Source: Endoryza sp044226045 (lineage in GTDB: Bacteria; Bacteroidota; Bacteroidia; Chitinophagales; Chitinophagaceae). From it: DNA of 64,000 bases. Below the pieces are notes generated by a model. That model saw only the letters and a list, made by a program, of their open reading frames with translations, did no database searches and was not told the DNA's origin. Within the stretch, counting starts at the first letter, position 1; each line of letters starts with the position of its first letter. Positions 18,164-27,337 of this stretch are shown one piece after another. Made by a program: the position numbers and the translations under genes. The DNA is taken from NCBI GenBank assembly GCA_044226045.1, contig JBGAHR010000016.1, positions 15,489 to 79,488 of the forward strand, in the 5' to 3' direction.

Positions 18164-19114
18164 CTATTTGTTTTGTACCGGTGAGGAAGGGTTTTGTTTC
18201 TTCTTGAAGTAAAAGGCGTAGAATGCGCCCACGGAGATCGCCTGGGCCTGTCCCATATTACGACCACTTACCGTATAGTTGTAAGAGCCGAGAACAGACA
18301 GGTTAACCAGGGTTGGAATGGTGTATTTGAATCCGGCCCCGATCATGGTAGCGTTCATTTTATTACTCGGGAAAGGCATATTGTTGCGTGTAATATCGAA
18401 CCCACCCAGCGTAGTAAAATTGGTAACCATCGCTTCACCGATCAGGTATTTACCTCTATATCCCACTCTCAACTGGTAAGTTGCAGCATTCGGCATCTTT
18501 ACTTCATTGGTAAGATGGAACTCTGTATCATAGTAGGCATCCCTGTCCAGTTTAATGTTGCTTCTCCTGATATAAGCAGCCGAACCGGTAGCGAATATTT
18601 TTTTAAACTGGTAATCGATCAGTCCGCGAATGCTGAGGTTGGTTGATCCCAGTCCAATGGAAAGCGGCTGGAGATCGGTAACATAATTGGTAAGCGGAGT
18701 GGAAAATCCGCCAACTGCGAACAGTCCAAGTTTGCTTTTGCCAAACTGGACTTTTACGGCACGGTATTTTACCAGCAGGGAAAGGTCCTGCACGCCTTTC
18801 AATCCGTGCAGCGTGCCGGCACTGGCCTTGGTAAACATATAAGGGGCGCCGATCATTACATTGAGGTTGTTGGTAATGCCATAGTTGGCCATGTACATCA
18901 CCGACTGGGTGGTAACAGTACCCAGGTTTTCATTGTTTCTTTTCAGGGTTCCTTCCCAGTAGTGATCCCAGGAAGAATGCGTATAAACAAATCCGTTACA
19001 GAACTGGTATTTGTTCATCATAATACCGTCCTGGTCGGTTTGTGAAAATGCCGCAGCGGCAGTGATGCTGCAAAGCGTTAGCGTCAGAAATTTCTTAAGC
19101 GTTAGCCTGGTCAT
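18164..19114 (-). CDS. Secreted outer-membrane beta-barrel protein
   Basis: A 316-residue protein with a signal peptide (LCSITAAAAFSQ) and alternating short beta-strands to the end. It resembles the family annotated as a putative MetA-pathway-of-phenol-degradation barrel, and has a channel-like repetitive pattern such as YGITNNLNVMIGAPYMFT. The C-terminal strand AISVGAFYAFYF is typical for an outer-membrane barrel, but is followed by a short charged tail. It lies 3 bp before the haloperoxidase-like gene and 47 bp after a second barrel gene, so it is part of the same operon. It may be a pore for the substrate of the two enzymes. Confidence 0.75.
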   Translation of the reverse strand: MTRLTLKKFLTLTLCSITAAAAFSQTDQDGIMMNKYQFCNGFVYTHSSWDHYWEGTLKRNNENLGTVTTQSVMYMANYGITNNLNVMIGAPYMFTKASAGTLHGLKGVQDLSLLVKYRAVKVQFGKSKLGLFAVGGFSTPLTNYVTDLQPLSIGLGSTNLSIRGLIDYQFKKIFATGSAAYIRRSNIKLDRDAYYDTEFHLTNEVKMPNAATYQLRVGYRGKYLIGEAMVTNFTTLGGFDITRNNMPFPSNKMNATMIGAGFKYTIPTLVNLSVLGSYNYTVSGRNMGQAQAISVGAFYAFYFKKKQNPSSPVQNK

Positions 19115-19161
19115 TGGTTGATATTAAGTGTGGGTGATTGATGTTAGTAGGAATAGGCATA

Positions 19162-20256
19162 TTAATGAAAGCGATAACTGAAACCCAGGCTCACAGAATA
19201 ATCCGCAAAGGCGGCATCTCCCTGAACCTTACTGGAGCCGGTTGACCGTAGTTTATCCGAATAACTTTGTGTTCGATTGCGTTCCAATGCAATTGGGACA
19301 GCCGCAAATACTACAAGATTCTTAAAACTATAGCTGGCGCCGGGTTCTACAGACAAAACATAACCCGGTCTTCTGAATCCTTTACTGCCGCCGATCAGGT
19401 CTTCCGAAGGAATACACTCCATTCTAACACCGGCTGATGCGGAAAACCGGTTATTAAGATAATTGAAGCCACCCCTGATCATATACTGATCAGGAATACT
19501 CATCGTATTGGTAAAATATTTTACCGCTGTAGCGTTGGGCGCCGAACCCCTGCCTGTTGACACGCCGTTCTGTTCGGCCGGGTTTGACAGGTAATAAAAG
19601 TTCCCATACACCCCGAATTGATGCGTGAAGTTGTAGTAAGCATTGATCTCGGCACTGAAACCGGTACCACCATCACCCAATTGAATGGACTGATCCACGG
19701 GTCCCAGCGTATAAGTTGAGTCATTCTTCCAGAAATAATCCTCCACGCGATAGTTACCCGTTGGCAGCTTAATGCCAAGTGCCAGTTGAATGTTGCCTTT
19801 AGCATGCTTTACCGGATCGAACAGCCAATATCCGGCAGAGAGACGAATATCACCTACCCCAAAAGCATGTGTTGTCCGGCGTGCATTTGGGTTCTTGCTG
19901 GTATTCCCATAATGCTCGTACTTGGAAGACCGTGCATTGGCCAGCACCGGCACATCCAATGAAACAGAAAACCGGTTGCTGAAGTGACGTACCAATGTCA
20001 GGTTCAGTGCATGCTGCCAGTTACGGACGTCCGTGCCCGAGTCAACCCTTTCTTTCTGCTCTTCTGTACCAACGAAATGCTTATATGATTTGAAAAATCG
20101 ATAAGAAGTGTTGAGTTGCCAACTTTTAGGCTGGTCTTTTGTCGCATCCTGCCTGGTACATACAGCTCCAGTGCTGCGAATGGCCACACAGCCCTGAGAT
20201 TGGGCTACCTTTCCTGAAACTGCCAGGATCAGGGTAAATACAATTAGTTTTTTCAT
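19162..20256 (-). CDS. Secreted outer-membrane beta-barrel protein with N-terminal Cys pair
   Basis: A 364-residue protein with a signal peptide (to about residue 20, AQSQ) followed by GCVAIRSTGAVC, which places two cysteines at the mature N-terminus. The remainder is beta-strand-rich, with phrases such as NLTLVRHFSNRFSVSLDVPV and GVGDIRLSAGYWLFDP, and ends in VSLGFSYRFH with an aromatic residue next to last. This fits an outer-membrane barrel related to the MetA-pathway-type family. Its start overlaps the stop of the upstream haloperoxidase-like gene by 4 bp, so the two are translationally coupled. Confidence 0.75.
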   Translation of the reverse strand: MKKLIVFTLILAVSGKVAQSQGCVAIRSTGAVCTRQDATKDQPKSWQLNTSYRFFKSYKHFVGTEEQKERVDSGTDVRNWQHALNLTLVRHFSNRFSVSLDVPVLANARSSKYEHYGNTSKNPNARRTTHAFGVGDIRLSAGYWLFDPVKHAKGNIQLALGIKLPTGNYRVEDYFWKNDSTYTLGPVDQSIQLGDGGTGFSAEINAYYNFTHQFGVYGNFYYLSNPAEQNGVSTGRGSAPNATAVKYFTNTMSIPDQYMIRGGFNYLNNRFSASAGVRMECIPSEDLIGGSKGFRRPGYVLSVEPGASYSFKNLVVFAAVPIALERNRTQSYSDKLRSTGSSKVQGDAAFADYSVSLGFSYRFH

Positions 20257-21614
20257 TTGCTGATTTTAAGAGTTAGTTTGGTTGTTGTTATTATTTTTTT
20301 CAAATGGATACGCTGCAAGACAATCTCTCCTACTTTCCTTCCCTCTGTCGCACCATTGGCATTGTCGAAACGGTAATGAATCCCTCCATACAATCTCGAC
20401 ATGGCTGCTTCCGCTGCTGCTCCCCTGAATGATTTTATTTCGCGGGCCGGAATGCCAAACTCCACCAGGGATGTATCGGTGAACGACAACTGGTCACCAA
20501 AGTGAGCAGTCATGATTTCGGCTACAGAAGCGCTAACGGTAGCATGTCCGCTGGTATAGGAAGGGAACGGGGGTGTTTGAATATAAGGTCTCCAGTCGGG
20601 GTTCAGCATTTTGTTGATCACCGTTTCAGGGCGTACGTAATTACTTCTGTACTTCTCATCCCAGCAGCTGATAAAAGCATCGTACATGGCAATGGAAGTT
20701 TGCGTATAAGCGGCTACGGTAGCACTGAAAGAGGCATTGGCTTTATGGGCGGCAATACCGACGATATTCATCCAGTGACCGCCAGGAGAAAATTTCTTGG
20801 TAACCAGGCTGACGTGGCCGACTACGTTCACGCGGAACGGGTTGTCATCCCAGAAATCCGCAATGGCTTTTTGTTCGGTTGTCAGGCTGTCACCAGTATG
20901 CATTACTTCCAGCAATGCTTTCATGTATTCGCTATTCTTGTTTTTGGTATCGAACAGCGGTGGTCGTACGGGTTTGCATTCGGAAGCGGAGTCCAGTACC
21001 AGGGTGCGCATCTCCATCCAGTGTGGCTCCACTGCCGGGGTGTAAGAAGGTGGCGTAGGTACCCAACGGCCTGGTGTATCCACCACGGTGAACCGGGAAG
21101 CGGAACGAAGTTGCTTGTAGTTATCACCGGCAGACCAGGCCATGATAGCTGATACAATGGTATCCGAAAACGCAACGGTATTCTTTTTAATTTCCTCGGG
21201 CATGCCTGCCGAATCTGCACTTTTCAACAAATCGTCATAATATTCCATCATGCTTCCTTCCGGGAAAGTGACAGCGTTGCCCACTTTGGTAAAAGCCAGC
21301 AAGGCAGCCAGGTTAAAATCAATATTGCCGGAAGCAGGCTTGGGCATAACCGGCATATGACGGATTTGTCCGGACAAGGAGCGATAGCTACTGTCTCCAG
21401 CCACTATACATTCATATGCCGCGATATTCGCATACGCATAGTTACGCGCCGCTACCATCGGCGGAAAACTGTTCTGCAATACCACTTCATTCAGCTTTTT
21501 TACTGTTTTGTTGTACAGAAATGGATCGCCGGTAAATTTTTTGTAATCGCCTGCATGTTTACAGGACACCAATGCTAAGGCAAATGCCAGGGCTACCAGA
21601 ATAGCTCTCATCAA
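20253..21614 (-). CDS. Vanadium-dependent haloperoxidase/PAP2-family protein, second copy
   Basis: A 453-residue probable lipoprotein; the signal peptide ends LALVSCKHAG. The active-site signature is complete: K-x6-RP in DEKYRSNYVRPETV near residue 325, SGH in SYTSGHATVSA near 355, and SR-x5-H-x3-D in SRLYGGIHYRFD near 410. It is clearly related to the 16611 protein but shorter and divergent outside the motifs. The gene order enzyme-barrel-barrel-enzyme, with overlaps or short gaps, suggests a unit. Whether it oxidises halides with hydrogen peroxide or removes phosphate is not decided by sequence. Confidence 0.85.
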   Translation of the reverse strand: MMRAILVALAFALALVSCKHAGDYKKFTGDPFLYNKTVKKLNEVVLQNSFPPMVAARNYAYANIAAYECIVAGDSSYRSLSGQIRHMPVMPKPASGNIDFNLAALLAFTKVGNAVTFPEGSMMEYYDDLLKSADSAGMPEEIKKNTVAFSDTIVSAIMAWSAGDNYKQLRSASRFTVVDTPGRWVPTPPSYTPAVEPHWMEMRTLVLDSASECKPVRPPLFDTKNKNSEYMKALLEVMHTGDSLTTEQKAIADFWDDNPFRVNVVGHVSLVTKKFSPGGHWMNIVGIAAHKANASFSATVAAYTQTSIAMYDAFISCWDEKYRSNYVRPETVINKMLNPDWRPYIQTPPFPSYTSGHATVSASVAEIMTAHFGDQLSFTDTSLVEFGIPAREIKSFRGAAAEAAMSRLYGGIHYRFDNANGATEGRKVGEIVLQRIHLKKIITTTKLTLKISK

Positions 21615-21698
21615 CTTGTTATTTTGAGTACATCAGGTCAACATTTTCCGGTAAGAAAATGCGACAGTGTGGGTTAGAAAATACAAATGAGCGGGAAA

Positions 21699-22289
21699 TC
21701 AGGCCTGATCGGGAGGTTGTTCAGGCGAAACGGCAAACTTGGAAGAAACAAATACGGGTTCAGTGGAACCAAAACCGGCATTCAGATCGCTGAGTTGATC
21801 GATTGTCCAGTTGTTATTTTCCTGCTGATACTCAGAGAACAGACCTTTAAAAGCAAATGCCTGTCCATGATCAGCTTTCTTGCCGTTATTATTTTGCTGA
21901 AGATCGTTTACGAGTTTGAAGAAATTATCGCGGGCGGACTGCACCATCTGCTTTTCTGTATTGGGAAGACAGAGCAGCACCAGCTCATCCTTTTCCACTT
22001 TACGCTTTACATAATTATAATGAACCCCTTCAATTTCAATTTCCCCACTGTACGTTTCCCAATCGGACCAGTCGTTGTGATAAGGAAGATGGATGGGAAC
22101 GCGTAACTCCATCAGCTGTGATTCGTCGTAGTCATTGTTTTCCACGCGGGCTTCCATTCTTTCATCGGAACGATTCAATAAATAAGCTGAAACGATACGG
22201 TAGCCGTACCAGTTGAATAAAAGTAGCGCGAGGAGCAATATGGCAACTAGTTTCTTCAAAGCAGTTTGAGATGACACAAAATAAGACAA
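21699..22289 (-). CDS. Unknown single-pass membrane protein
   Basis: I do not recognise this protein. It has one N-terminal membrane segment (VAILLLALLLFNWYGYRIVS) and a soluble domain with LRVPIHLPYHNDWSDWETYS and a later VEKDELVLLCLPNTEKQ, ending in a disordered tail. No ATG is available: TTG at 22289, GTG at 22277 and TTG at 22259 are in frame, and the last gives the tidy start KKLVAILLL. It is 84 bp upstream of the haloperoxidase-like gene on the same strand and may be the first gene of that block. The start is therefore uncertain, but the reading frame itself looks real. Confidence 0.6.
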   Translation of the reverse strand: MSYFVSSQTALKKLVAILLLALLLFNWYGYRIVSAYLLNRSDERMEARVENNDYDESQLMELRVPIHLPYHNDWSDWETYSGEIEIEGVHYNYVKRKVEKDELVLLCLPNTEKQMVQSARDNFFKLVNDLQQNNNGKKADHGQAFAFKGLFSEYQQENNNWTIDQLSDLNAGFGSTEPVFVSSKFAVSPEQPPDQA

Positions 22290-22443
22290 ATCATTTAATG
22301 AAAAAATTTGCGATTTGAAATTCGAAAGCGGTGATTTATTTTTTTACGGCACCTCGACTATTCAATACAGCTCAACCTTTTGAAGATCAGTAATTTCAAA
22401 ACGTAAATCCTGGAAACAATTAATATTGTTTCGAATCGCTTTT

Positions 22444-24480
22444 TTAATTCGATGTCACCTTGAAAGTCTTCCGTTCGGGCCCCACTCCGGTTATGGTAAG
22501 ACTTTTCCATTGCTTCGGCAGGGCAGATTTAACCTGCACAATACCCTTTGGCGTGATGTCTATTCCGCCAAATCCCATAATGACGCTCTGAATGATACCG
22601 CCTGCACCTGTTGAAAAATAGGGATTCGTTCCACCTTTGGTTTCTGCGATTACCCGGAAGGGTGGGTTAAGATTGGGAAGATAGGCTTCCTTGAACCAGT
22701 GAAACGCCTTTTCACCGTCTCCGAGCCGGGCATATAACGTGGTAAAAACAGCCTGTGTCATAGCAGGAGTGCCTTCATTGGGTACCCTGGTTTCATAATA
22801 TTCCAGGTCCCTTCGAATCGCTTTCGGATCGGTAATTTCTTTGAGAGGGTAAGACAGGAGATTTACATCCGCCTGTTTGATCCCTTCACCGTTGTAACTG
22901 GCATGTTCACGCGTAACACCATCGGGCATCCTGAGGATGGGAATATTGGCTGCCACTTTTGTCCAGTCGGGATCGGCAGTCAGTCCCAGCAGGCGCGCGG
23001 CTTCTGTGGCATACGTAAGATTGGCCCTGGCAGCGGCATTGGTGAAAGCGTTATTGTCAACATTCTCCGCCCACTCATCGGCCGCCACTACATTTTTAAT
23101 ATCGTATTTACCCGGTCCGTTCCTTTCTACCCGGCTGGCCCAGAAATCGGCTGTGGCGGAAAGTATCGGCCATCCTTTTTCTCTTAGCCAGGTCAGGTCC
23201 TGTGTTACACAATAATAATTCCAGGCGGCGATCGCCACACAGGCAGTGATATGATGTTCAAATGGTCCGCTCAGTGCCCAGACCGGTGTTTCTTCAACGC
23301 CTGTTCCGGCACTTTCCCAGGGGAACATGGCTCCTTTAAATCCTTTGCTGAAAGCATTGCGGCGAGCCGCTTCAAGCCGTTGAAACCTGTACTCCACCAT
23401 GCTTTTTCCCAATTCAGGATGCAGGACCAGAACAGCGGGATACATCCAAAGCTCAGTATCCCAGAAAACATGCCCGTTGTATCCCAGTCCGCTTAACCCC
23501 ATGGGAGAAGGCGACAGTGCCGTTCCTTCCCGGGTAAATGAATACAAATGATACAGCATGCTATGTACATCCTGTTGTGATTGGGGATCGCCTTCAATCT
23601 GGATATCGCTTTTCCATAATTCTTCCCATTGCTGGCGGTGAAATTTCAACAAACGTTCCCTTCCTTCCAATTTGGCATAGATAGTGAGTCGTTCCGCTTC
23701 GTTCAACGGATCATCGTGATGCGCCGAAGTGATCGACGACCCGGCAACAGAAAAGGTGTAGGTCTCCCCGGCCTTTATCTTTCTTGAAAATTTCATGAGA
23801 TGCATATTATTGTCCCACATCTCGTGAATCACGCGAGGTTCCGAACCATGTGCTTCAGAAAACAGAAATGTATTGGAAGCACACATCAGCAGTTTACCCG
23901 TCGGGCTTTTGGCCTGTGAGGTCAACAGGCTGATCACCACATGCGGCCGGTCAATTTCATTGTAAAAGTTTTGTACTTCTTTTAGCGCGTCCGGCGCTTC
24001 CATCACGCTGGCCGCACCGATGGTAATATCTCTACCGGCTTTTATGGTAACGTCCATCAATACCGTATAGGGAAGCTGGCGAAGGGAATAATAAGTATAG
24101 GAAACCTCTGCCTTATCACCATATTTGAAACTGGTAGTGAAGGAAGCCTCTTTCATATTCAGTTCCTGTTTCATACCCGTAACCGCATTGGCATCCATGC
24201 TTCGTCCGTCAATATCCATTCGCATATTGAGCAGGTTGAAGCTCCTGAGAAAATTGCTGACCCTGCCACGGCCATACAGGTCGTAAGCACCTGCCAGCAC
24301 CACATCTTTTACCTTAAATGGCTCCGGTGCGCTCACGATTCCTATCATGCCATTGGCCACGGTAATACCATAGTAATTCCGGGCATCATATTGCTGAGCG
24401 GTTATTTTCCAGGGATCCTGAGCCGACACGGCCAAACCCACGGAAACGAGCAGAAGAAGGAGAAGAACTCTTTTATTCAT
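22444..24480 (-). CDS. GH65-family secreted glycoside hydrolase (acid trehalase/PGGHG-like)
   Basis: A 678-residue secreted enzyme (signal peptide ending AVSAQ). It follows the GH65 layout: an N-terminal beta-sandwich, a linker, and an (alpha/alpha)6 barrel with GHVFWDTELWMYPAVL near residue 330 and FKGAMFPWESAGTGVEETP near 385. The general-acid Glu lies in ADEWAENVDNNAFTN near residue 470. The phosphate-binding loop of phosphorylases is not obvious, and the similarity is to acid trehalase and glucosylgalactosyl-hydroxylysine glucosidase, so I expect hydrolysis of an alpha-glucoside. It stands alone, divergent from the acid phosphatase gene, and has no SusC/SusD partner nearby. Confidence 0.8.
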   Translation of the reverse strand: MNKRVLLLLLLVSVGLAVSAQDPWKITAQQYDARNYYGITVANGMIGIVSAPEPFKVKDVVLAGAYDLYGRGRVSNFLRSFNLLNMRMDIDGRSMDANAVTGMKQELNMKEASFTTSFKYGDKAEVSYTYYSLRQLPYTVLMDVTIKAGRDITIGAASVMEAPDALKEVQNFYNEIDRPHVVISLLTSQAKSPTGKLLMCASNTFLFSEAHGSEPRVIHEMWDNNMHLMKFSRKIKAGETYTFSVAGSSITSAHHDDPLNEAERLTIYAKLEGRERLLKFHRQQWEELWKSDIQIEGDPQSQQDVHSMLYHLYSFTREGTALSPSPMGLSGLGYNGHVFWDTELWMYPAVLVLHPELGKSMVEYRFQRLEAARRNAFSKGFKGAMFPWESAGTGVEETPVWALSGPFEHHITACVAIAAWNYYCVTQDLTWLREKGWPILSATADFWASRVERNGPGKYDIKNVVAADEWAENVDNNAFTNAAARANLTYATEAARLLGLTADPDWTKVAANIPILRMPDGVTREHASYNGEGIKQADVNLLSYPLKEITDPKAIRRDLEYYETRVPNEGTPAMTQAVFTTLYARLGDGEKAFHWFKEAYLPNLNPPFRVIAETKGGTNPYFSTGAGGIIQSVIMGFGGIDITPKGIVQVKSALPKQWKSLTITGVGPERKTFKVTSN

Positions 24481-24574
24481 ATGGCAGCTTTTGGAATGCG
24501 TTTACTATAATCCGGCTACTGGCTTGTATCAACTGTTTATTCAAAAGCACCTGGTACTTTACATTTCTAACAGT

Positions 24575-24582
24575 TAATTTTG
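24575..24582 (+). promoter_or_regulatory. Bacteroidota -7 box TAATTTTG
   Basis: TAATTTTG fits TAnnTTTG exactly and lies 38 bp before the acid phosphatase start codon, within the divergent gap to the GH65 gene. The -33 region is not well conserved. Confidence 0.45.
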
Positions 24583-24620
24583 CCGGTACGATACACAAAT
24601 TACTAATCATACTGTGAATC

Positions 24621-25406
24621 ATGAAACACTCCCTTCTCCTGGCTGTAATTTTAATTGGGCTACAAACTGGTTACACGCAGGAAACAACACCCGTTTCAGT
24701 AAAAGAACTGCCTGTACTTTTTCAACAAACCGCGGCAGAATACCGCGCCCTCTGCTACCAGGCTTTTAATATAGCCCGGCTGCGAATCGACCAACTGTCC
24801 AGGAGAACGTTGAGAAAAAACAGACTCGCCATCGTGACGGATCTCGATGAAACCATACTGGATAACAGTTATAGTGAAGCGCAACTCATCAGGGAAGGGA
24901 AAGAGTATAGCCCGGCCGCCTGGAAAAACTGGACTGATAAATCTTCTGCCACCGCCGTACCGGGTGCCGTTGAATTCCTGAAAGCCGCCAAAGCAAAGGG
25001 AATTTCAATATTCTATATCAGTAATCGCGATACCACAGAAATCCAAAGTACGCTCTTGAATCTGCAAAAGCTGGGGCTTCCCGATGCGGATACCGCTCAT
25101 ATGCTTTTCCTGGAAAATACCTCCTCAAAAGAATCCCGAAGATTGAAAGTGGCTTCACAATTCAGGATCATCATGCTCCTCGGCGACAATCTGAATGACT
25201 TTACTGCTGCTTTCGAAAAAAAATCCATTGCCGTCCGTTTTGAAGAAACTGATCTGGCCAGGGAAGAATGGGGTAACCGATTTATTGTTCTGCCTAATTC
25301 CACCTATGGAGAATGGGAAAACGCCATATACGATTACCAGAGAGGCCTCAGCCCGGCACAAAAAACGGCGAAGAGAAGAGAGAAGATGAAGGTAAGTAGT
25401 GAGTAG
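24621..25406 (+). CDS. HAD-superfamily acid phosphatase, lipoprotein e(P4)/class B type
   Basis: A 261-residue secreted phosphatase with signal peptide (LLAVILIGLQTGYTQ). All HAD motifs are present: motif I VTDLDETILDNS near residue 73, motif II FYISNRDTTE near 133, a Lys region KESRRLKVASQ, and motif IV LLGDNLNDFTAAF near 190. It matches the 5'-nucleotidase lipoprotein e(P4) family, which removes phosphate from nucleotides such as NMN in the periplasm. The signal peptide has no lipobox Cys, so it should be soluble. The gene ends in a charged tail and runs straight into a repeat array. Confidence 0.88.
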   Translation: MKHSLLLAVILIGLQTGYTQETTPVSVKELPVLFQQTAAEYRALCYQAFNIARLRIDQLSRRTLRKNRLAIVTDLDETILDNSYSEAQLIREGKEYSPAAWKNWTDKSSATAVPGAVEFLKAAKAKGISIFYISNRDTTEIQSTLLNLQKLGLPDADTAHMLFLENTSSKESRRLKVASQFRIIMLLGDNLNDFTAAFEKKSIAVRFEETDLAREEWGNRFIVLPNSTYGEWENAIYDYQRGLSPAQKTAKRREKMKVSSE

Positions 25407-25407
25407 G

Positions 25408-25726
25408 TTTTGCGGTTGGCAGTTTGCGGTTGGCGGTTTGCGGTTTGCAGTTTGCGGTTGGCGGTTTGCGGTTTGCAGTTTGCGGTTTGCGGTTTCAATT
25501 CTTCTTTACGCTCTCGCTTTTGACTTTTGATTTTTGACTTTTGATTTTTGAATTTTGACTTTCCCTTTGCGCCCTTCGCGGTTCTTCGCGTGCTTTGCGT
25601 TCCAGAACTTTTCGCGTTTAATGTTTATCGTTTCACGATGGTTTGCGGTTTGCAGTTTGCGGTTTGCGGTTTCAATTCTTCTTTACGCTCTCGCTTTTGA
25701 CTTTTGACTTTTGACTTTCGAATCCC
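25408..25726. repeat. GCGGTTTGCGGTTGG tracts plus inverted core repeat
   Basis: After the phosphatase gene come a dozen heptamer-like units (gcggttg, gcagttt, gcggttt), then TTTTGACTTTTGA tracts. An inverted copy of the common core follows (cgcggttcttcgcgtgcttt and gcgttccagaac, then tgtttatcgtttcacg), and then both tracts repeat a second time. Two copies of caattcttctttacgctctc, about 180 bp apart, show that a block was duplicated. No gene is visible. Confidence 0.85.
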
Positions 25727-26500
25727 TCAATTATTCAACTTAATGAACCCTCCATCAATCGGGTAATCGCAACCGGTGATAAAGGAGGCTTCGTTGCTGC
25801 AAAGGTATAAGGCCAGGAAGGCAATCTCATCCGGGATCGCCATTCGTCCGATGGGTTGAGTTTTTGACAGCTTTTCAAACATTTCCTGTTCCTTTCCCGG
25901 ATAATTCTTCGCCAGAAATCCATCTACAAAAGGAGTATGAACCCGACCGGGCGAAATACTATTGCTCCGGATATTGTATTTGATATAGTCTTTAGCAACC
26001 GACATACTCATGGCCGCGATGGCCCCCTTGGTGGTGGAATACGCAAATCGATCCGGTATACCAACACTGGCCACTACAGAGGCCATATTTACGATAGATC
26101 CCCCTTTTTCTTTCATGAAGGGCAGCACTTCATGCAGACAATTATATGCACCCTTAACATTGATCCGCATGAGCCGGTCGAAATCTTCTTCCGGTGTGTT
26201 TTCCGCGTTTCCAATATGTGCAACACCGGCATTATTGACCAGGATATCAATTTGAGAATGGGAAGAGATAATGGTTGCCACCACCTTTTTGACTTCGGCC
26301 TGCAAGGAAATATCGCATTGCAGGAAGAATGCTTTTCCTCCCTCCTTCGCGATCTCTTCTTTAGTTGCCTGTCCTGCTTTATCATCCAGGTCGATGATGT
26401 ACACATTTGCGCCCTGCCGGGCAAACAATTTACTGATAGATCTTCCGATTCCGCTTCCTCCTCCGGTGATCACTGCTGTTTTATTGTCTAACTTGAACAT
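25727..26500 (-). CDS. Short-chain dehydrogenase, probable 2-keto-3-deoxy-L-fuconate dehydrogenase
   Basis: A 257-residue SDR with GGGSGIG near residue 13 for NAD binding, NNAG near 88, and the catalytic set with the Tyr-x3-Lys in FAYSTTKGAIAAMSM near 153-157. The PDRFAYSTTK arrangement and the following RSNSISPGRVHTP resemble the DHRS6/BDH2 and 2-keto-3-deoxy-fuconate dehydrogenase group, where an Arg binds the carboxylate. I therefore place it at the oxidation of 2-keto-3-deoxy-L-fuconate to the 2,4-diketo acid. It is the last gene of the fucose operon and ends beside a repeat array. Confidence 0.8.
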   Translation of the reverse strand: MFKLDNKTAVITGGGSGIGRSISKLFARQGANVYIIDLDDKAGQATKEEIAKEGGKAFFLQCDISLQAEVKKVVATIISSHSQIDILVNNAGVAHIGNAENTPEEDFDRLMRINVKGAYNCLHEVLPFMKEKGGSIVNMASVVASVGIPDRFAYSTTKGAIAAMSMSVAKDYIKYNIRSNSISPGRVHTPFVDGFLAKNYPGKEQEMFEKLSKTQPIGRMAIPDEIAFLALYLCSNEASFITGCDYPIDGGFIKLNN

Positions 26501-26542
26501 GGTCTTGTGAACTGCTTTTTCCAGAATAAAAACTGTCTCGTA

Positions 26543-27325
26543 TCAGGTAAGGCTCCTGTCGAGATGCGTATACCCTCCATCTACGTAAACGATCTGACCT
26601 GTGGTGTGTGAGGACTTATCACTGGCCAGGAAAACGACGGTGTTAGCGATTTCTTCCGAAGTGGTGAATCGTTGTTCGAAGGGAATATTCCGGATGATGC
26701 TCGCCAGCCTTTCTTTCGGATTCGGAAGACTGTTGATCCAGTCTTCATATAATGGTGTCCATACTTCCGCCGGTATTACGGCATTTACGCGAATTGAATA
26801 GGGCAATAATTCCGCCGCCCATTCTCGGGTGAGTGCATTCACACCGCCTTTAGCTGCTGCATAAGCAGAGGTATGTCCCTGTCCGGTTACTGCCACTTTC
26901 GAACCGATATTGATAATAATTCCTTTGGTCTTCTTTAGATGAGGCAGGGCGTAATGCGCCAGAGTGTAATAGTGCAACAGGTTGCGCTCGATGGATTCCA
27001 TGAACTGTTTAGGCGTTCCATTCTCCAGATCGATGCTGTCGTTCACCCCGGCGTTGTTGATCAATCCATCCAGGCGGCCATATTTATCGATCGTAAAATC
27101 AACCAGCTCTTTACAGGCCTCTACATTTGCCAGCTCGATGGTCTGATCGCTGGCCCTTCCTTTCAATCGAACAATCTCGTCCACCATCCGCTGGTTATCG
27201 ATTTTGTCTCTTCCGGCTATCATTACAATAGCACCTTCCATGGCCAGTGTTTTGCTGATAGCGGCTCCAATCCCTTTTGCACCGCCGGTGACAATGAAAA
27301 CTTTGTTAGTCAGGTTAAGATCCAT
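26543..27325 (-). CDS. Short-chain dehydrogenase, probable L-fucose dehydrogenase
   Basis: A 260-residue SDR with GGAKGIG near residue 15, NNAG near 90, and the catalytic Tyr-Lys in SAYAAAKGGVNAL near 158. The stretches NLLHYYTLAHYALPHLK, VNAVIPAEVWTPLY and YVDGGYTHLDR are characteristic of known L-fucose dehydrogenases from Burkholderia-type pathways as I remember them. It would oxidise L-fucose to the lactone with NAD(P)+. It is flanked by the lactonase gene 12 bp upstream and the second SDR 42 bp downstream, matching the pathway order. A relaxed specificity for D-arabinose or L-galactose is possible. Confidence 0.82.
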   Translation of the reverse strand: MDLNLTNKVFIVTGGAKGIGAAISKTLAMEGAIVMIAGRDKIDNQRMVDEIVRLKGRASDQTIELANVEACKELVDFTIDKYGRLDGLINNAGVNDSIDLENGTPKQFMESIERNLLHYYTLAHYALPHLKKTKGIIINIGSKVAVTGQGHTSAYAAAKGGVNALTREWAAELLPYSIRVNAVIPAEVWTPLYEDWINSLPNPKERLASIIRNIPFEQRFTTSEEIANTVVFLASDKSSHTTGQIVYVDGGYTHLDRSLT

Positions 27326-27337
27326 GGGAGTAATTTG

